From: Candidatus Bathyarchaeota archaeon A05DMB-5
GTDB taxonomy: Archaea; Thermoproteota; Bathyarchaeia; Bathyarchaeales; Bathycorpusculaceae
Direction: 5' to 3'
Length of the DNA stretch: 64,000 bases
Assembly: GCA_019685655.1 (NCBI GenBank)
Contig: JABFQP010000001.1
Location: forward strand, 426,349-490,348
The notes beneath the pieces were generated by a model that saw only the letters and a list, made by a program, of their open reading frames with translations, searched no databases and was not told where the DNA came from. The position numbers and the translations under genes are program-made. Each line of letters opens with the position of its first letter. Position 1 is the stretch's first letter. Shown piece by piece: positions 43,088 through 52,663 of this stretch.

Positions 43088-44141
43088 TTAAGAATTTTGC
43101 AAAGGAATTCAGTTTTTCCTTTGCGTCGGAAGCAGGTAGGAGTTTGTCAACTTTTTTCCAGCTTTTCCTAACCATTTCTTTTGCGAGGTTTTTTGCGTAG
43201 TTTATTGAGTCGTATTTTTCCATTATTGAGATAGCTTCGTCTCTGAGTTTCTGGTTGGAAGTGTGCATGTTGAGGATTTCGATGAGTCTGTTTCTGTCTT
43301 TGATGTTGGCGACTTTTAATGTGTGAATCACTATGAGCGACCTTTTTCCCTCTGTTATGTCTTGTCCGCGTCCGCCTTTCTTTTTTGCAAATTCTCTGCT
43401 TGTCAAGTCTAAAATGTCATCCTGTATTTGGAATGCTATGCCTATGCTTTCAGCAAAAAAACCAAGTTTTTCAACAAGCTCCTCGTTTGCATCCGCCAAC
43501 ACAGCAGCTATTTTTGCAGCCATCCTCGCCAATGTTCCGGTTTTATAAGCGCACATTTGCAAGTAGTCTTTCTCGTCTATTTTATCGGCATTTGCTAAGC
43601 CTTTATGCCACGCTATGTCCATTGCTTGACCGAGGCTGAGGCTTATCATTTCTTGCACGTAGATTTGGTAAACTTTGCAAAGTTTTTGAGGAGGCACTTT
43701 TGTTTTTTTCTCTATTAGTGGCAGAAGCGGCAGATAATACATGGAGTTTCCAGCGTTTATGGCGATGTCTAATCCGTAGATTTTGTATGTGCATGGTTTT
43801 CCTCTTCGGAGTTCGGATGCGTCTTCTATGTCGTCTACCATTAATGTTCCGTTGTGAATTACTTCGGGGATTATGGCGAAATCAACGAAGTCTTCTGTTT
43901 TTTTGCCTAAGGCTTCGCATATTAACAAGAACAAGGCTGGACGCCATCGTTTTCCGCCTCTGTCGAGAAACTCCCAGATGGGCTCAGCTATTGCCTTGTT
44001 TAAAGCATCTAAATTGTACGCGTAGTTTGGCGGATTAAGCCTAAAAACAGCCGAGTCCTTAGAGAGTTTTCTTGGAATATACTTTTCAATAGCCTTGTCT
44101 ATCAACGCGGCTTTTTCTTCGAGGAACTTTTCAATGTCCAA
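43071..44141 (-). CDS. idsA: Polyprenyl diphosphate synthase (GGPP/FPP synthase)
   Basis: The 356-residue enzyme elongates DMAPP with IPP to farnesyl or geranylgeranyl diphosphate for archaeal lipids. The first Asp-rich motif is DDIED (about 103-107) and the second is QDDILD (about 241-246), both intact. The first motif has the archaeal DDxxD form with preceding LMV. Its neighbours are IDI-2, isopentenyl phosphate kinase and mevalonate kinase, so C5 building blocks and elongation are made in one operon. Chain length cannot be set with confidence from the sequence alone. Confidence 0.92.
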   Translation of the reverse strand: MDIEKFLEEKAALIDKAIEKYIPRKLSKDSAVFRLNPPNYAYNLDALNKAIAEPIWEFLDRGGKRWRPALFLLICEALGKKTEDFVDFAIIPEVIHNGTLMVDDIEDASELRRGKPCTYKIYGLDIAINAGNSMYYLPLLPLIEKKTKVPPQKLCKVYQIYVQEMISLSLGQAMDIAWHKGLANADKIDEKDYLQMCAYKTGTLARMAAKIAAVLADANEELVEKLGFFAESIGIAFQIQDDILDLTSREFAKKKGGRGQDITEGKRSLIVIHTLKVANIKDRNRLIEILNMHTSNQKLRDEAISIMEKYDSINYAKNLAKEMVRKSWKKVDKLLPASDAKEKLNSFAKFLIERKL

Positions 44142-44146
44142 TTTTT

Positions 44147-45250
44147 TTAGCTCCTTCCTCTCCGCGCGTAACTTTCTATATTAAATCCTCTCAGTTTTAA
44201 CCATTCAGCCGTTTTACCCACAATAATCAGTGGTTTTTCTTGCAGAGAATGAATGGAGTCTGCACCTACGAGGAACATGCAATTTCTCAATTCTTCCATC
44301 AAAAGCGTAAGTGCATCTTTTGTTTCCTTCAAGCCCTTAACTGCTGTTTCAAGAATCGGCTGCGAGAGGCTTGTAAGGCTTGCGCCTAAAGCCAATGACT
44401 TCGCAACATCTAACCCTTCCCGTATTCCTCCAGAAGCAATAACTGGAATGTGAACAGACTGGGAAACTTCAACAATACTTACGGCTGTTGGGATGCCCCA
44501 ATCCCAGAAAACATCGCCTAGTCTACGTTGGAAACTGTTTTTTCGTCCTTTTGCTCGGTAATATTCAACTGCCGCGAAGCTTGTGCCTCCAGCACCGCTC
44601 ACGTCTATACCTTTAACGCTTAGCGCTTCCAGCCTTTTCGCTTCTTCTGCGGCTATGCCAGCGCCCGTTTCTTTAACAATGACCGGTTTGTCTAGTTCTT
44701 TTGCGATTTCGCCTATTTTTTCGATTACGCCTCTGAAATTGGTTTGTCCTTCTGGCTGGACCGCTTCTTGTAATGGGTTTAAGTGTATGGCTAGGGCGTC
44801 TGCATCAATCATTTCAATAGCTTTTTTGGCTTCTTTTAGGCTGTATCCGTGGGTGAGTTGTACTCCGCCTATATTTGCTATTAGAAAAGCTGTTGAGGCT
44901 TTTTTTCTTGTTATTTTGAATGTTTGTTCAAGTTTTTTGTCTTCTATGGCTGCACGTTGGCTTCCGACGCCCATTCCTAAGCCTAACTCTTCGACGGCTT
45001 GGGCTAAAACTGCGTTGATTTTGGTTGCTTCTGAGGTCCCGCCTGTTATGGCTCCTACGATGATTGGCGCGGCAAACTTGTGACCAAAAACGGTTGTTGA
45101 CAAGTTTATTTTTTGTTTGTCAATTTCTGGTAGAGCCCTATGGATAAGGAAGACATCTTCGAAGCCTGTTGTGGCTCTTTTGGCTTGAACGTTTTCGTTT
45201 AAGGCGATTTTGATGTGTTCTGCTTTGCGTTTTCTCGTTTCCTTAGTCAA
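44147..45250 (-). CDS. fni: Isopentenyl-diphosphate delta-isomerase, type 2
   Basis: A 367-residue FMN/NAD(P)H-dependent enzyme interconverting IPP and DMAPP. It has the TIM-barrel features of the type 2 family: RKAEHIKIAL near the N-terminus, ITGGTSEATKIN, MGVGSQRAA, HLNPLQEAVQPEGQ and DVSGAGGTSFAAVE, plus IASGGIREGLD for phosphate binding. It lies 5 bases from idsA and 2 bases from the kinase gene, on the same strand. Confidence 0.93.
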   Translation of the reverse strand: MTKETRKRKAEHIKIALNENVQAKRATTGFEDVFLIHRALPEIDKQKINLSTTVFGHKFAAPIIVGAITGGTSEATKINAVLAQAVEELGLGMGVGSQRAAIEDKKLEQTFKITRKKASTAFLIANIGGVQLTHGYSLKEAKKAIEMIDADALAIHLNPLQEAVQPEGQTNFRGVIEKIGEIAKELDKPVIVKETGAGIAAEEAKRLEALSVKGIDVSGAGGTSFAAVEYYRAKGRKNSFQRRLGDVFWDWGIPTAVSIVEVSQSVHIPVIASGGIREGLDVAKSLALGASLTSLSQPILETAVKGLKETKDALTLLMEELRNCMFLVGADSIHSLQEKPLIIVGKTAEWLKLRGFNIESYARRGRS

Positions 45251-45252
45251 AT

Positions 45253-46053
45253 TTATTCCTTCTCTATTAGTGTGCCTTGTACCTTTTCTTTTTTTAGAGC
45301 TTTGTAAACATAATTTGGTTTTGTGGCATTTACAATTGTTATTGGTATTCCTTTTTCGATGGCGGGTATAAGCTCAACTATTTTGCCGAACATGCCTCCT
45401 GTGACGTCGCAACTTGTGGATTTGCCTAGTTTGTCTTGAAGTTTTTTAAGTTCGTTCAATGTTAGGTGTGTGAAAATTTTGGCGTTTTTGTCGATTTTGG
45501 GGTCGTTGTCGTATAAACCGTCAACGTCAACTCCAACTATGATTCTTTCTGCGTTAAAATTTGCAGCAATATAGGAGATAAGTTGGTCGCCTGATAATAT
45601 TGCGAAGCCCATTTCTGTGTCGAGAACTGCGTCGCCATACATGACGGGCAAAAAGCCCATTTTCAATAATGATGTTAGTGGTGCTTTTTCGAAACATTGG
45701 ATTCTACCCTTTTTGGTGATTATGCATGAGGATGGTGTGATGCTTACTGCTGGGATGCCACGCCAGATTAATGCGTCCATCAGCAAACCGTTAAGCACAG
45801 TCATCATGTGATGCGTTTCTGCAAAGCCAACCTTCTGGTTCTCTTCCTTGAACCCCATGTTTATGGAGTATTTTTGCGCTACTGGGTGTCCAAAGCTTCC
45901 GCCGCCGTGAACAATTATCAAATTTTTAACATTCGCGTTCTGTATTTCCTCTGTTAGACGTGCTATGTCTTGTGTTCGTGCTGCTAGTTCTCCATTTTTG
46001 TCGGTTATTACTGAGCCGCCTATCTTCAAAATTGTCGGTTTAGGTTCGCTCAA
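45253..46053 (-). CDS. ipk: Isopentenyl phosphate kinase
   Basis: This 266-residue amino-acid-kinase-fold protein phosphorylates isopentenyl phosphate to IPP, the last step of the archaeal alternative mevalonate route. The N-terminal LKIGGSVITDK (about 8-18), HGGGSFGHPVAQKY with the catalytic His (about 49-62) and SCDVTGGMFGKI near the C-terminus are the diagnostic motifs. It overlaps the mevalonate kinase gene by 14 bases. No phosphomevalonate decarboxylase is in the window, so the middle of the pathway must be encoded elsewhere. Confidence 0.93.
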   Translation of the reverse strand: MSEPKPTILKIGGSVITDKNGELAARTQDIARLTEEIQNANVKNLIIVHGGGSFGHPVAQKYSINMGFKEENQKVGFAETHHMMTVLNGLLMDALIWRGIPAVSITPSSCIITKKGRIQCFEKAPLTSLLKMGFLPVMYGDAVLDTEMGFAILSGDQLISYIAANFNAERIIVGVDVDGLYDNDPKIDKNAKIFTHLTLNELKKLQDKLGKSTSCDVTGGMFGKIVELIPAIEKGIPITIVNATKPNYVYKALKKEKVQGTLIEKE

Positions 46054-47023
46054 TCTTCACCCCTTCGTCAGTTTTTCTTGCCATGAAAGGTCTTCCCCCA
46101 ACCCTTTGAATAGCCTCAAAAACACGTTCAAGATTTTCATTTTTTGTTAGTGCTATCATGCATCCTCCGCCACCTGCACCGGTCAACTTTGCACCTAAAG
46201 CTCCGGCTTTTCGTGCCGCATTCACGAGCCATTCTAATGATTCGTCTGAGACTCCGACGCCGTAAAGCAACGCGTGGTTAATGTTCATCATTTCTCCAAG
46301 AGTTTCTAAGTCGTTTTCTTTTAAGGCGTCTATGGCTCTCAAGACAATTTCACGTGCTGCCAACATTATTGGTTCTACAATTTGTGGATACTTCTCTTTT
46401 ATGCTCCGCACTTTTTCCACTTGAGCGCGCGTAGACCTTTCAACTCCAGTATCTCCAATAACAAGCGGAATATCCGCTTTAACTTCTAATGGTTTAAAGC
46501 CGGTGTCCATTTGAAAGAGAAGTGTTCCGCCGAAAGTTGAGATTGCCGGGTCTATTCCGGATGGTGTGCCATGCACAATTTTTTCAGATGCAAAAGTGGT
46601 TCGGAAAACATCTTCCTTAGACATTTTAACATTCAAAAGGGCGCCTACCGCAGCTGTGACAGCTGCAACTACGGCTGCTGAAGAACCTAACCCAGCAGCA
46701 ACAGGCACCGTCGAGTTAATTTTGATGTTTAGCCCAACATTTTCTCCATATTTTTCTAAAACTTTAGCCACAGCCAACCTAATCGGCTCAAACTTTGACT
46801 TTGCCTCTTTTGCGTCGCCTTGCTCAATCTTGAAGTTTCCATTCTCTAAATAACCAGCTAAATTTAAGTTTACGGAATGCAGGCAAAGGCGTTTGTCGTC
46901 ACGTTGTTCTGCTTCGGCGTAAGCTCTTTTATCGATGGCTAAAACTATTGCTGGCTCGCCGTAGACGACAAAGTGCTCTCCGAAGAGTATTATCTTCGCG
47001 GGAGCAGAGGCAACAACCCCCAT
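46040..47023 (-). CDS. mvk: Mevalonate kinase
   Basis: The 327-residue GHMP kinase has SAPAKIILFGEHFVVYGEPA (about 6-25), the phosphate-binding VPVAAGLGSSAAVVAA (about 107-122), and LTGAGGGGCMIAL (about 286-298) at the C-terminus. It makes phosphomevalonate, the first phosphorylation in isoprenoid synthesis. It is upstream of the isopentenyl phosphate kinase in a shared minus-strand operon. Length and motifs are normal. Confidence 0.93.
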   Translation of the reverse strand: MGVVASAPAKIILFGEHFVVYGEPAIVLAIDKRAYAEAEQRDDKRLCLHSVNLNLAGYLENGNFKIEQGDAKEAKSKFEPIRLAVAKVLEKYGENVGLNIKINSTVPVAAGLGSSAAVVAAVTAAVGALLNVKMSKEDVFRTTFASEKIVHGTPSGIDPAISTFGGTLLFQMDTGFKPLEVKADIPLVIGDTGVERSTRAQVEKVRSIKEKYPQIVEPIMLAAREIVLRAIDALKENDLETLGEMMNINHALLYGVGVSDESLEWLVNAARKAGALGAKLTGAGGGGCMIALTKNENLERVFEAIQRVGGRPFMARKTDEGVKIERT

Positions 47024-47032
47024 TCTACACCA

Positions 47033-47884
47033 CTATTTTGTGAAGGAGACGGCAGCATACCCAACGACGCTTGAGTAGTCGCCAATTATATCTCCACTAG
47101 TCTTATAGCATAATAATTTTGCCTCTTTCGCTCCCAAAGTTTTCGCTGCTGTAATTAAAGCTGATATTGGACCGTATCCACACGCGCTAATATTGTGGGC
47201 TTCTATAATTGAATAAAATTTTGTTTCGTCCATTGCTTCAACGGCTTCAAGAGCCAACCTATCATTTTTAGCCGCCTTTTCCTGCTGCTCATAATGAGTC
47301 ATGTCTGAAGACGCAATTACCACAGCGTTTTTCTCAGCTAAAACCTTAGCCACAGCTTGTCCAACTTCTCTCGCTGAAGACAAATCTTGCATCAAAAAGC
47401 AGACGGGCACAATTTTGAAGTTTGAGCCATAAAGATATTGGAGAAATGGAAGCTGAACCTCAATTGAATGTTCAAACTGGTGAGCGGAATCATCGACATC
47501 AATTATGCGTGACTCATGCACAATACTGTTGGCTGTTTCACCATCTACTCCAACATCACCTAAAGGCGTGCGCCAAACACCATCATTCATAACGGCTAAG
47601 GCACTACCATAACCAGTATGATTCGGACCAAAAAGAACAACGATGTCTGGTTTACCATCCAAAGCCAGCTTATAATAGGCGTGAGCTGCTACCGGACCAG
47701 AAAACATGTAACCTGCATGAGGACAAACCAAACCAACAATTTGTCTCGGACCAGCTCCATCCACTTTAGGAAGTTTTCCGGGTCCATATTTATGCAAAAA
47801 ACACTGTTCTATTTGTTTTCTCAAGGATTCGGCGTTCCCTTCATAGAAGGCTCCAGCTTGAGTTGGACGCCGAATCTTCACCAT
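47033..47884 (-). CDS. MEMO1 family protein (AmmeMemoRadiSam system protein B)
   Basis: The 283-residue protein matches the Memo family, whose fold resembles class III dioxygenases: RRPTQAGAFYEG (about 5-16), CPHAGYMFSGPVAAHAY (about 54-70), LFGPNHTG (about 84-91), the QFEHSIEVQLPFLQYL stretch (about 136-151) and SSDMTHYE. Conserved His and Cys residues may bind a metal. The genetic partners (AMMECR1 and a radical SAM enzyme) are not in this window. It lies between mvk and S2 in the operon. Confidence 0.88.
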   Translation of the reverse strand: MVKIRRPTQAGAFYEGNAESLRKQIEQCFLHKYGPGKLPKVDGAGPRQIVGLVCPHAGYMFSGPVAAHAYYKLALDGKPDIVVLFGPNHTGYGSALAVMNDGVWRTPLGDVGVDGETANSIVHESRIIDVDDSAHQFEHSIEVQLPFLQYLYGSNFKIVPVCFLMQDLSSAREVGQAVAKVLAEKNAVVIASSDMTHYEQQEKAAKNDRLALEAVEAMDETKFYSIIEAHNISACGYGPISALITAAKTLGAKEAKLLCYKTSGDIIGDYSSVVGYAAVSFTK

Positions 47885-47889
47885 CTCTG

Positions 47890-48582
47890 CTAAGTTTCCT
47901 CCTCTTCCTTCAAAATCTTAGCTTCAAAATCGTCAATTGTTACAGGTAAATCTTTGTCTGGAGGCAATTCTCCTCTTTCACGTAATATTTGCCTCGCCAA
48001 AAGCCAATAAATGACTGCTAATGCTCTTCTACCTTTATTGTTTGTTGGAATAACAAAGTCCACATCCGCAAATTCATTGTCTGTGCTGCATAAAGCCACT
48101 ACGGGAATACCAACGGAAGACGCCTCACGAACAGCTTGAAAATCAGCTCGAGGGTCAGAAACAACAAGCACTTCAGGTTCAATACGATTCGGATACAATG
48201 GATTTGACAACAATCCCGGAATGAAACGCCCAATCACCGGCGTGGCTTTGATTACTTCACAGAATTTCTTAACAGGCTCTTGCGCATATAGCCTAGCTGC
48301 GGCAGCCGCAATTTTTGACGGTTCAAACCTTGCTAGGAACTTGGCAGCGACTCTTATGCGGTCGTCTGTTTTCTTGACATCTAAAACGAATAAGCCGTCT
48401 GGTCTAACGCGGTAAATGAACTGTTCCATGTCGCCGGTTTTCATTCTCGTGCCAATGTGAATTCCCGCAGAAAGCAATGTGTCTCGTGGTAACAAAAGCT
48501 CCTCTTCCGGAACCGCCGCTGCAGTTTCTTCCTCCGATTTTTCTTTTTCTTCAGCTTCTTTAATTTCTTCATCTTCTGGCAA
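47890..48582 (-). CDS. rps2: 30S ribosomal protein S2 (uS2)
   Basis: A 230-residue S2: [20 protein letters not shown] (about 37-56), the [17 protein letters not shown] strand, [14 protein letters not shown] and [16 protein letters not shown], as in archaeal uS2. An acidic N-terminal extension ([21 protein letters not shown]) precedes the core and is common in archaea. It sits between enolase and MEMO1 in the superoperon. Confidence 0.95.
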   Translation of the reverse strand: MPEDEEIKEAEEKEKSEEETAAAVPEEELLLPRDTLLSAGIHIGTRMKTGDMEQFIYRVRPDGLFVLDVKKTDDRIRVAAKFLARFEPSKIAAAAARLYAQEPVKKFCEVIKATPVIGRFIPGLLSNPLYPNRIEPEVLVVSDPRADFQAVREASSVGIPVVALCSTDNEFADVDFVIPTNNKGRRALAVIYWLLARQILRERGELPPDKDLPVTIDDFEAKILKEEEET

Positions 48583-48594
48583 CGCGTGTCCCTC

Positions 48595-49848
48595 TCAAAG
48601 TATCTGGAGACTAGCCATCCTGGCTCTGTCTCCTAAAAACTCTTCTATCCTTATTAACTCATTGATTTTTGCAATCCTTGCCCCTTCAACAATTCCAGTC
48701 TTTATCACTGGACACTTAAAAGCCACCGCTAAATGGGCAATGTGCCAATCGCAAGTGTCGCCTGAACGATGCGACATTACAGGGGTATATCCGTTTCTTT
48801 TTGCAATTTCAACGGTTTCCCAAGCGTCAGTGAGTGTGCCAACCTGATTCACCTTAATTATAACTGCGTTTGCAGCATGTACTTTTATTCCACGTGCTAG
48901 TCTCTCAGTGTTTGTGACGAAAAGATCATCACCGCAAATTAAACAGTTTTTCGCTTTCTTCGTAAGCTCTGTAAAACTTTCATAGTCCTCTTCGTGAAAG
49001 GGGTCTTCAACATAAACCAAATGATACTTTCTGATTAGTTCTAGAATATATTCTAGTTGTTCGCCCGTGTTTCTTTTTTTCTTTTCTCTTTCGTAAACGT
49101 AAACTTTTTCTTTACTGTTCCATAATGAGGAAGCTGCAACATCAACGCCAAAGCCGCATTCAAAACCTACTTCCTCGCCAACTTCTTCGCACGCTCTAGC
49201 CAAAATTTCAAATGCGTCTGAATTTTCAATGTTTGCAACCCATGCGCCTTCGTCGCTTCTTCCGCCGCTGAAAAGTTTATCTTTCTTCTTCAAAATAGCG
49301 CCGATTCTTCTGTGGATTTGAGCGTTAGCCGAGGCAGCTTCGAAAAAGGTTTCTGCTCCGAATGGCAGAGCTAGGAATTCTTGTATGTCTGGGCTTTTTC
49401 CTTTTGTGTGTTTTCCGCCGCTTATTGTGTTTCCAAGCGGATAGGGCAGCTCGTTAGCGATGTGTCCTCCTAAATATTGGAAAAGAAGTGCGCCGTTAGA
49501 GTTTGCTGCCGCTTCAGCGTTGGCGAGGGAAATTGCGAAGGCGGTGTTTCCGCCTATTGCTCTGAAATCTCTGGAACTGTCTATTTCATGCAGTGTTTTA
49601 TCGATTTCTTCCTGGAAAGCTGCATTTAACCCGACAAGTTCGGGAGCTATGAGTTCTTCAACTTTTTTTATTGCTTGGTCTACTCCGCCTTGCGGGTAAT
49701 AAACTACTTCAGCTTTTCCGCGGCTTTCTCCTGCTGGTGCTGCGGCTCTTCCGAAGCCAGAGGCTGTTATTACGTCAACTTCTATTGTTTCTTCTCCGCG
49801 ACTGTTGAAAACTTTTCTTGCAATTATGTCTTCAATAATTGCTGACAT
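48595..49848 (-). CDS. eno: Enolase
   Basis: This 417-residue glycolytic enzyme converts 2-phosphoglycerate to phosphoenolpyruvate. IIARKVFNSRGEETIEVDV near the N-terminus, GNTISGGKHTKGK (about 136-148), YVEDPFHEED (metal-binding), LICGDDLFVTN, IKVNQVGTLTDAWE and VMSHRSGDT are the conserved active-site segments. Its position between S2 and RpoN is the standard archaeal location. The start is ATG. Confidence 0.95.
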   Translation of the reverse strand: MSAIIEDIIARKVFNSRGEETIEVDVITASGFGRAAAPAGESRGKAEVVYYPQGGVDQAIKKVEELIAPELVGLNAAFQEEIDKTLHEIDSSRDFRAIGGNTAFAISLANAEAAANSNGALLFQYLGGHIANELPYPLGNTISGGKHTKGKSPDIQEFLALPFGAETFFEAASANAQIHRRIGAILKKKDKLFSGGRSDEGAWVANIENSDAFEILARACEEVGEEVGFECGFGVDVAASSLWNSKEKVYVYEREKKKRNTGEQLEYILELIRKYHLVYVEDPFHEEDYESFTELTKKAKNCLICGDDLFVTNTERLARGIKVHAANAVIIKVNQVGTLTDAWETVEIAKRNGYTPVMSHRSGDTCDWHIAHLAVAFKCPVIKTGIVEGARIAKINELIRIEEFLGDRARMASLQIL

Positions 49849-49877
49849 ATTTTTCCCTTTTTCCTTTTGCCTTTTGT

Positions 49878-50108
49878 TTAGTAGTAGTTTCTTGCTTCTT
49901 TGCGTTTTTCTGCTTCTTCGTAGAATCGTAGGACTTCATCGATGATTTCTACATGTGAAAGTAGCATGCGTCTGCAGCAGTACCGTTTTACTCCTAAGCT
50001 GTCTAAAACTTCGCCTGCGCTTTCTCCAGCTTTTACTCTTCGTGCAAACTCTTCCCATTTGTCGCCGATTAATTTGCCGCAGGTGAAACATCTAACTGGT
50101 ATAATCAT
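49878..50108 (-). CDS. rpoN: DNA-directed RNA polymerase subunit N (Rpb10)
   Basis: This 76-residue zinc-bundle protein begins [19 protein letters not shown] and contains the distal YCCRRML pair, so the C-x2-C and CC zinc ligands are complete. It helps assemble the D-L platform of archaeal RNA polymerase. RpoK, often adjacent in archaea, is not found between it and enolase. It is followed by enolase 29 bases downstream and preceded by S9. Confidence 0.95.
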   Translation of the reverse strand: MIIPVRCFTCGKLIGDKWEEFARRVKAGESAGEVLDSLGVKRYCCRRMLLSHVEIIDEVLRFYEEAEKRKEARNYY

Positions 50109-50122
50109 TCATGTTGACTCCT

Positions 50123-50533
50123 TTATCTGTAGCTTTTTTGGTCTCTTGCCCGCGCTCCTGGGCCTCCGAATTTTTTAGGTTCTTTTCTTCTTGCGTCTCC
50201 AACAATCATGGTTCTGTCGTATTCAGTAAATAGTGAGCGTAAGTGTGTGCTTTTTGTCCATTTTAGCAGTGCGTTGGAGATGGCCATTCTTGCGGCTTCT
50301 GCTTGTCCCATGTAGCCTCCTCCTGAAACTTTTATGTCGATGTCTAATTGTTTCCAAACATTGTCTCCTGCTTGTAAAAGTGGCTCCATAATTTTTTCTT
50401 TTGCAATTTTTGGTTCAAATATTTCTATGGGAGTTTTGTTTATGCGTATTCTTCCAATGCCTGGTTTAACAACGGCTCTTGCTACTGCCGTTTTTCTTTT
50501 ACCGCTGACAACTAAAACTTTTTTTGTTGGCAT
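50123..50533 (-). CDS. rps9: 30S ribosomal protein S9 (uS9)
   Basis: The 136-residue protein has [20 protein letters not shown] (about 10-29), the [19 protein letters not shown] centre and the conserved basic C-terminus ending RARDQKSYR, whose tail contacts tRNA in the P site. It is 2 bases from L13 on the same strand. Confidence 0.96.
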   Translation of the reverse strand: MPTKKVLVVSGKRKTAVARAVVKPGIGRIRINKTPIEIFEPKIAKEKIMEPLLQAGDNVWKQLDIDIKVSGGGYMGQAEAARMAISNALLKWTKSTHLRSLFTEYDRTMIVGDARRKEPKKFGGPGARARDQKSYR

Positions 50534-50535
50534 TT

Positions 50536-50976
50536 TTATTCACCTGGGTTCCATCCTAACTCTTTCGCGAATTCGCCTATTGTAAAGTATGGGCAAGTTA
50601 GTTTTTTGGCTTGGGCGGCTTCTATTGTTTCTATTTTTTGGTCTTTGAATTCTTCTGGTAGTCCGATGAATACTTTGAGTCGCTTGTATGCTTGTTTACC
50701 TTTTGGCTGTTTGTGTGGAAGCATTCCTCGCACTGTTCTTCTTACTATTCTGTCGGGTCTTCGTGGGTGAAATGGACCCATTTTTGGGCTTCCTACTTTC
50801 AAGAATTCTTTGGCTTCCGCTACTTTGCTTCTCTTTCTTCCAGAAAGCACCGCTTTTTCAGCGTTAACGATTACTATTTCTTCACCTTTCAATAAGCGCT
50901 TTGCAATGATGCTTGCCATTCTGCCTAGAATAAGTTCTTCAGCGTTAATTATGGTGACTGGTTTTGTTGTTTGCAT
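50536..50976 (-). CDS. rpl13: 50S ribosomal protein L13 (uL13)
   Basis: This 146-residue L13 shows [20 protein letters not shown] (about 10-29), [20 protein letters not shown] (about 74-93) and the [11 protein letters not shown] segment, in the usual archaeal arrangement. It is between L18e and S9 in the superoperon, with gaps of 2 to 4 bases. Confidence 0.96.
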   Translation of the reverse strand: MQTTKPVTIINAEELILGRMASIIAKRLLKGEEIVIVNAEKAVLSGRKRSKVAEAKEFLKVGSPKMGPFHPRRPDRIVRRTVRGMLPHKQPKGKQAYKRLKVFIGLPEEFKDQKIETIEAAQAKKLTCPYFTIGEFAKELGWNPGE

Positions 50977-50980
50977 TTTA

Positions 50981-51343
50981 TCACCCGATTATCTTGATGT
51001 TTGTGCCTTTTGGGTTCTTCTCGATTATCTCGGGAAACGATAAACATTTGCCTTTTGCGGCTGTGATTTTTTCTTCGGCTTTTGCAGAAAAAGAAAATGC
51101 TGCTACGGTTAGAGGGTGGTCTATTTCTCCTGTGCCTAATACCTTTCCTGGAACTGCGACTACTTCGTTCTTTTGTGTGTATCTGTTTAAGCGGCTGAGG
51201 TTTACGCTTATGCGTTTTCTCTTGGGCTTTTGTAGGCGTTCGGCGATATCTTTCCATATGTTCGCGTTCTTTTCTCTGCTTTGTTTTCTTAGAAAGCGAA
51301 TAAGCGCTATAAGCTCGGGGTTTGTTATTTCAGTTTTCTTCAT
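50981..51343 (-). CDS. rpl18e: 50S ribosomal protein L18e (eL18)
   Basis: A 120-residue eL18: ELIALIRFLRKQSREKNANI near the N-terminus, RISVNLSRLNRYTQ, VVAVPGKVLGTGEIDHPLTV and AFSFSAKAEEKI, all matching archaeal L18e. It overlaps RpoD by 14 bases, so the two are probably translated together. Confidence 0.94.
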   Translation of the reverse strand: MKKTEITNPELIALIRFLRKQSREKNANIWKDIAERLQKPKRKRISVNLSRLNRYTQKNEVVAVPGKVLGTGEIDHPLTVAAFSFSAKAEEKITAAKGKCLSFPEIIEKNPKGTNIKIIG

Positions 51344-52154
51344 CTTTTTTCACCTTGATTTGGTTCTCAAGTTCATTTAGTTGCTTATCCAATGTTTTCA
51401 CTGCTTCTGTTACAATCTTCTCTGGTGGAAGTGCGCCGGTGGATTCGAGGCTGAATATGAAGTTGTTTTCTTCCCAGCCAACTTTTATCGCTTTAGGATT
51501 TTGTGGGCAAGCCTCTACACAGTCTTGGCAGAGGGTGCAAGCCATTAAATCGTGAATTTTTATTTTATCATCGGTTTTGGCAAGGACTTTTCTTGGGCAG
51601 ATTTCCACGCATTTTCCGCAAGCATCGCAATTTTTGCTGGAAATTTCTATTTTGGGATAATACTTGTATGCGCACATGGAAACTGGTTGCCATTTTGCGT
51701 GGTTTTTTCCTTTTCCAAGTCTTGCATAAGCCTCAAGTCTTAGCTTCTGTCCTTTTGCAAGTTTTATTATTGGAATATTTCCACTTACTGGGGTTACGTT
51801 GGGGTTTTCTGAGACTAACTCGCCGGAATAAACTGTTCTTGTTCCTTCTTTTGCTTCTGCATCTAATGTGAAAGTGACTCTGCAGAGGTTGCATCCAAAT
51901 TCGCTTTTGCAGGGGCATTCTTCGGGTAGGTTGTAGCTGTCCAAGTCGGTCTTAAGCGGTATGAGTCCAATCCTGTGGGCTATTGTTTCGTCTTGTAATA
52001 TGGAAGAATTTTCAAGGATTACAACTTCGTCAACAGCCATGGATGGGACTTCTGCAATTACTATTCTTCGTAAAGCATTCATGAATGGCACGTCTGCTCC
52101 GCGAATGAGTAGACGCATGTTTTTATCGTCTTTTTCAAGCACTTCTATTTCCAC
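51330..52154 (-). CDS. rpoD: DNA-directed RNA polymerase subunit D (Rpb3) with two Fe-S motifs
   Basis: The 274-residue subunit D forms the assembly heterodimer with subunit L. It contains the alpha-like N-terminal DVPFMNALRRIVIAEVP and a ferredoxin-like insertion at about 170-225 with two complete C-x2-C-x2-C-x3-C sets, CDACGKCVEIC and CTLCQDCVEAC. Each can bind a [4Fe-4S] cluster, a feature known from some archaeal D subunits and lost or reduced in others. The C-terminal region ends in a Lys/Glu-rich tail overlapping L18e. Confidence 0.95.
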   Translation of the reverse strand: MEIEVLEKDDKNMRLLIRGADVPFMNALRRIVIAEVPSMAVDEVVILENSSILQDETIAHRIGLIPLKTDLDSYNLPEECPCKSEFGCNLCRVTFTLDAEAKEGTRTVYSGELVSENPNVTPVSGNIPIIKLAKGQKLRLEAYARLGKGKNHAKWQPVSMCAYKYYPKIEISSKNCDACGKCVEICPRKVLAKTDDKIKIHDLMACTLCQDCVEACPQNPKAIKVGWEENNFIFSLESTGALPPEKIVTEAVKTLDKQLNELENQIKVKKDEEN

Positions 52155-52258
52155 TTATTTGAACACTCCGTGATGAATATGATAACTGCTGTGCCGTTCA
52201 ATAGAATACTGGTGCATTATTTCAATTTTTCTATTAATACATGGAAAACGTGAATTTG

Positions 52259-52663
52259 CTAGACTCTTCTTCCTCTTCTGCCGCCGGGTCTGCGTGTGCC
52301 ATCGTGTGGTATAGGCGTGACTTCTTCTATTCGTCCTATGCGGAAACCTGCTCTTGCTAAAGCTCTGATGGCTGCTTGCGCGCCCGGACCAGGTGTTCTT
52401 GGACCTGACCCGCCTGGGGCTCTTACTTTGATGTGTATTGCTGTTATTCCTTTGTCTTTGGCGATTTCTGCTGCGGCAGTGGCTGCTCTCATGGCTGCGT
52501 ATGGTGATGAGCCCATTCTGTCTGCTTTTACGAACATTCCGCCGGATGTTCTGGATATTGTTTCTGCGCCTGAAATGTCTGTTACGTGCACCATTGTGTT
52601 GTTATAGGAGCTGTAAATGTGAACTACTGCCCATCTTTCGGTTTTTTTGCTGGTGCTGCTCAT
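52259..52663 (-). CDS. rps11: 30S ribosomal protein S11 (uS11)
   Basis: This 134-residue protein has the uS11 features [20 protein letters not shown] (about 13-32), [35 protein letters not shown] (about 82-98) and the basic C-terminus GRRGRRV. It overlaps S4 by four bases. The 104-base gap to rpoD contains no recognisable gene. Confidence 0.96.
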   Translation of the reverse strand: MSSTSKKTERWAVVHIYSSYNNTMVHVTDISGAETISRTSGGMFVKADRMGSSPYAAMRAATAAAEIAKDKGITAIHIKVRAPGGSGPRTPGPGAQAAIRALARAGFRIGRIEEVTPIPHDGTRRPGGRRGRRV

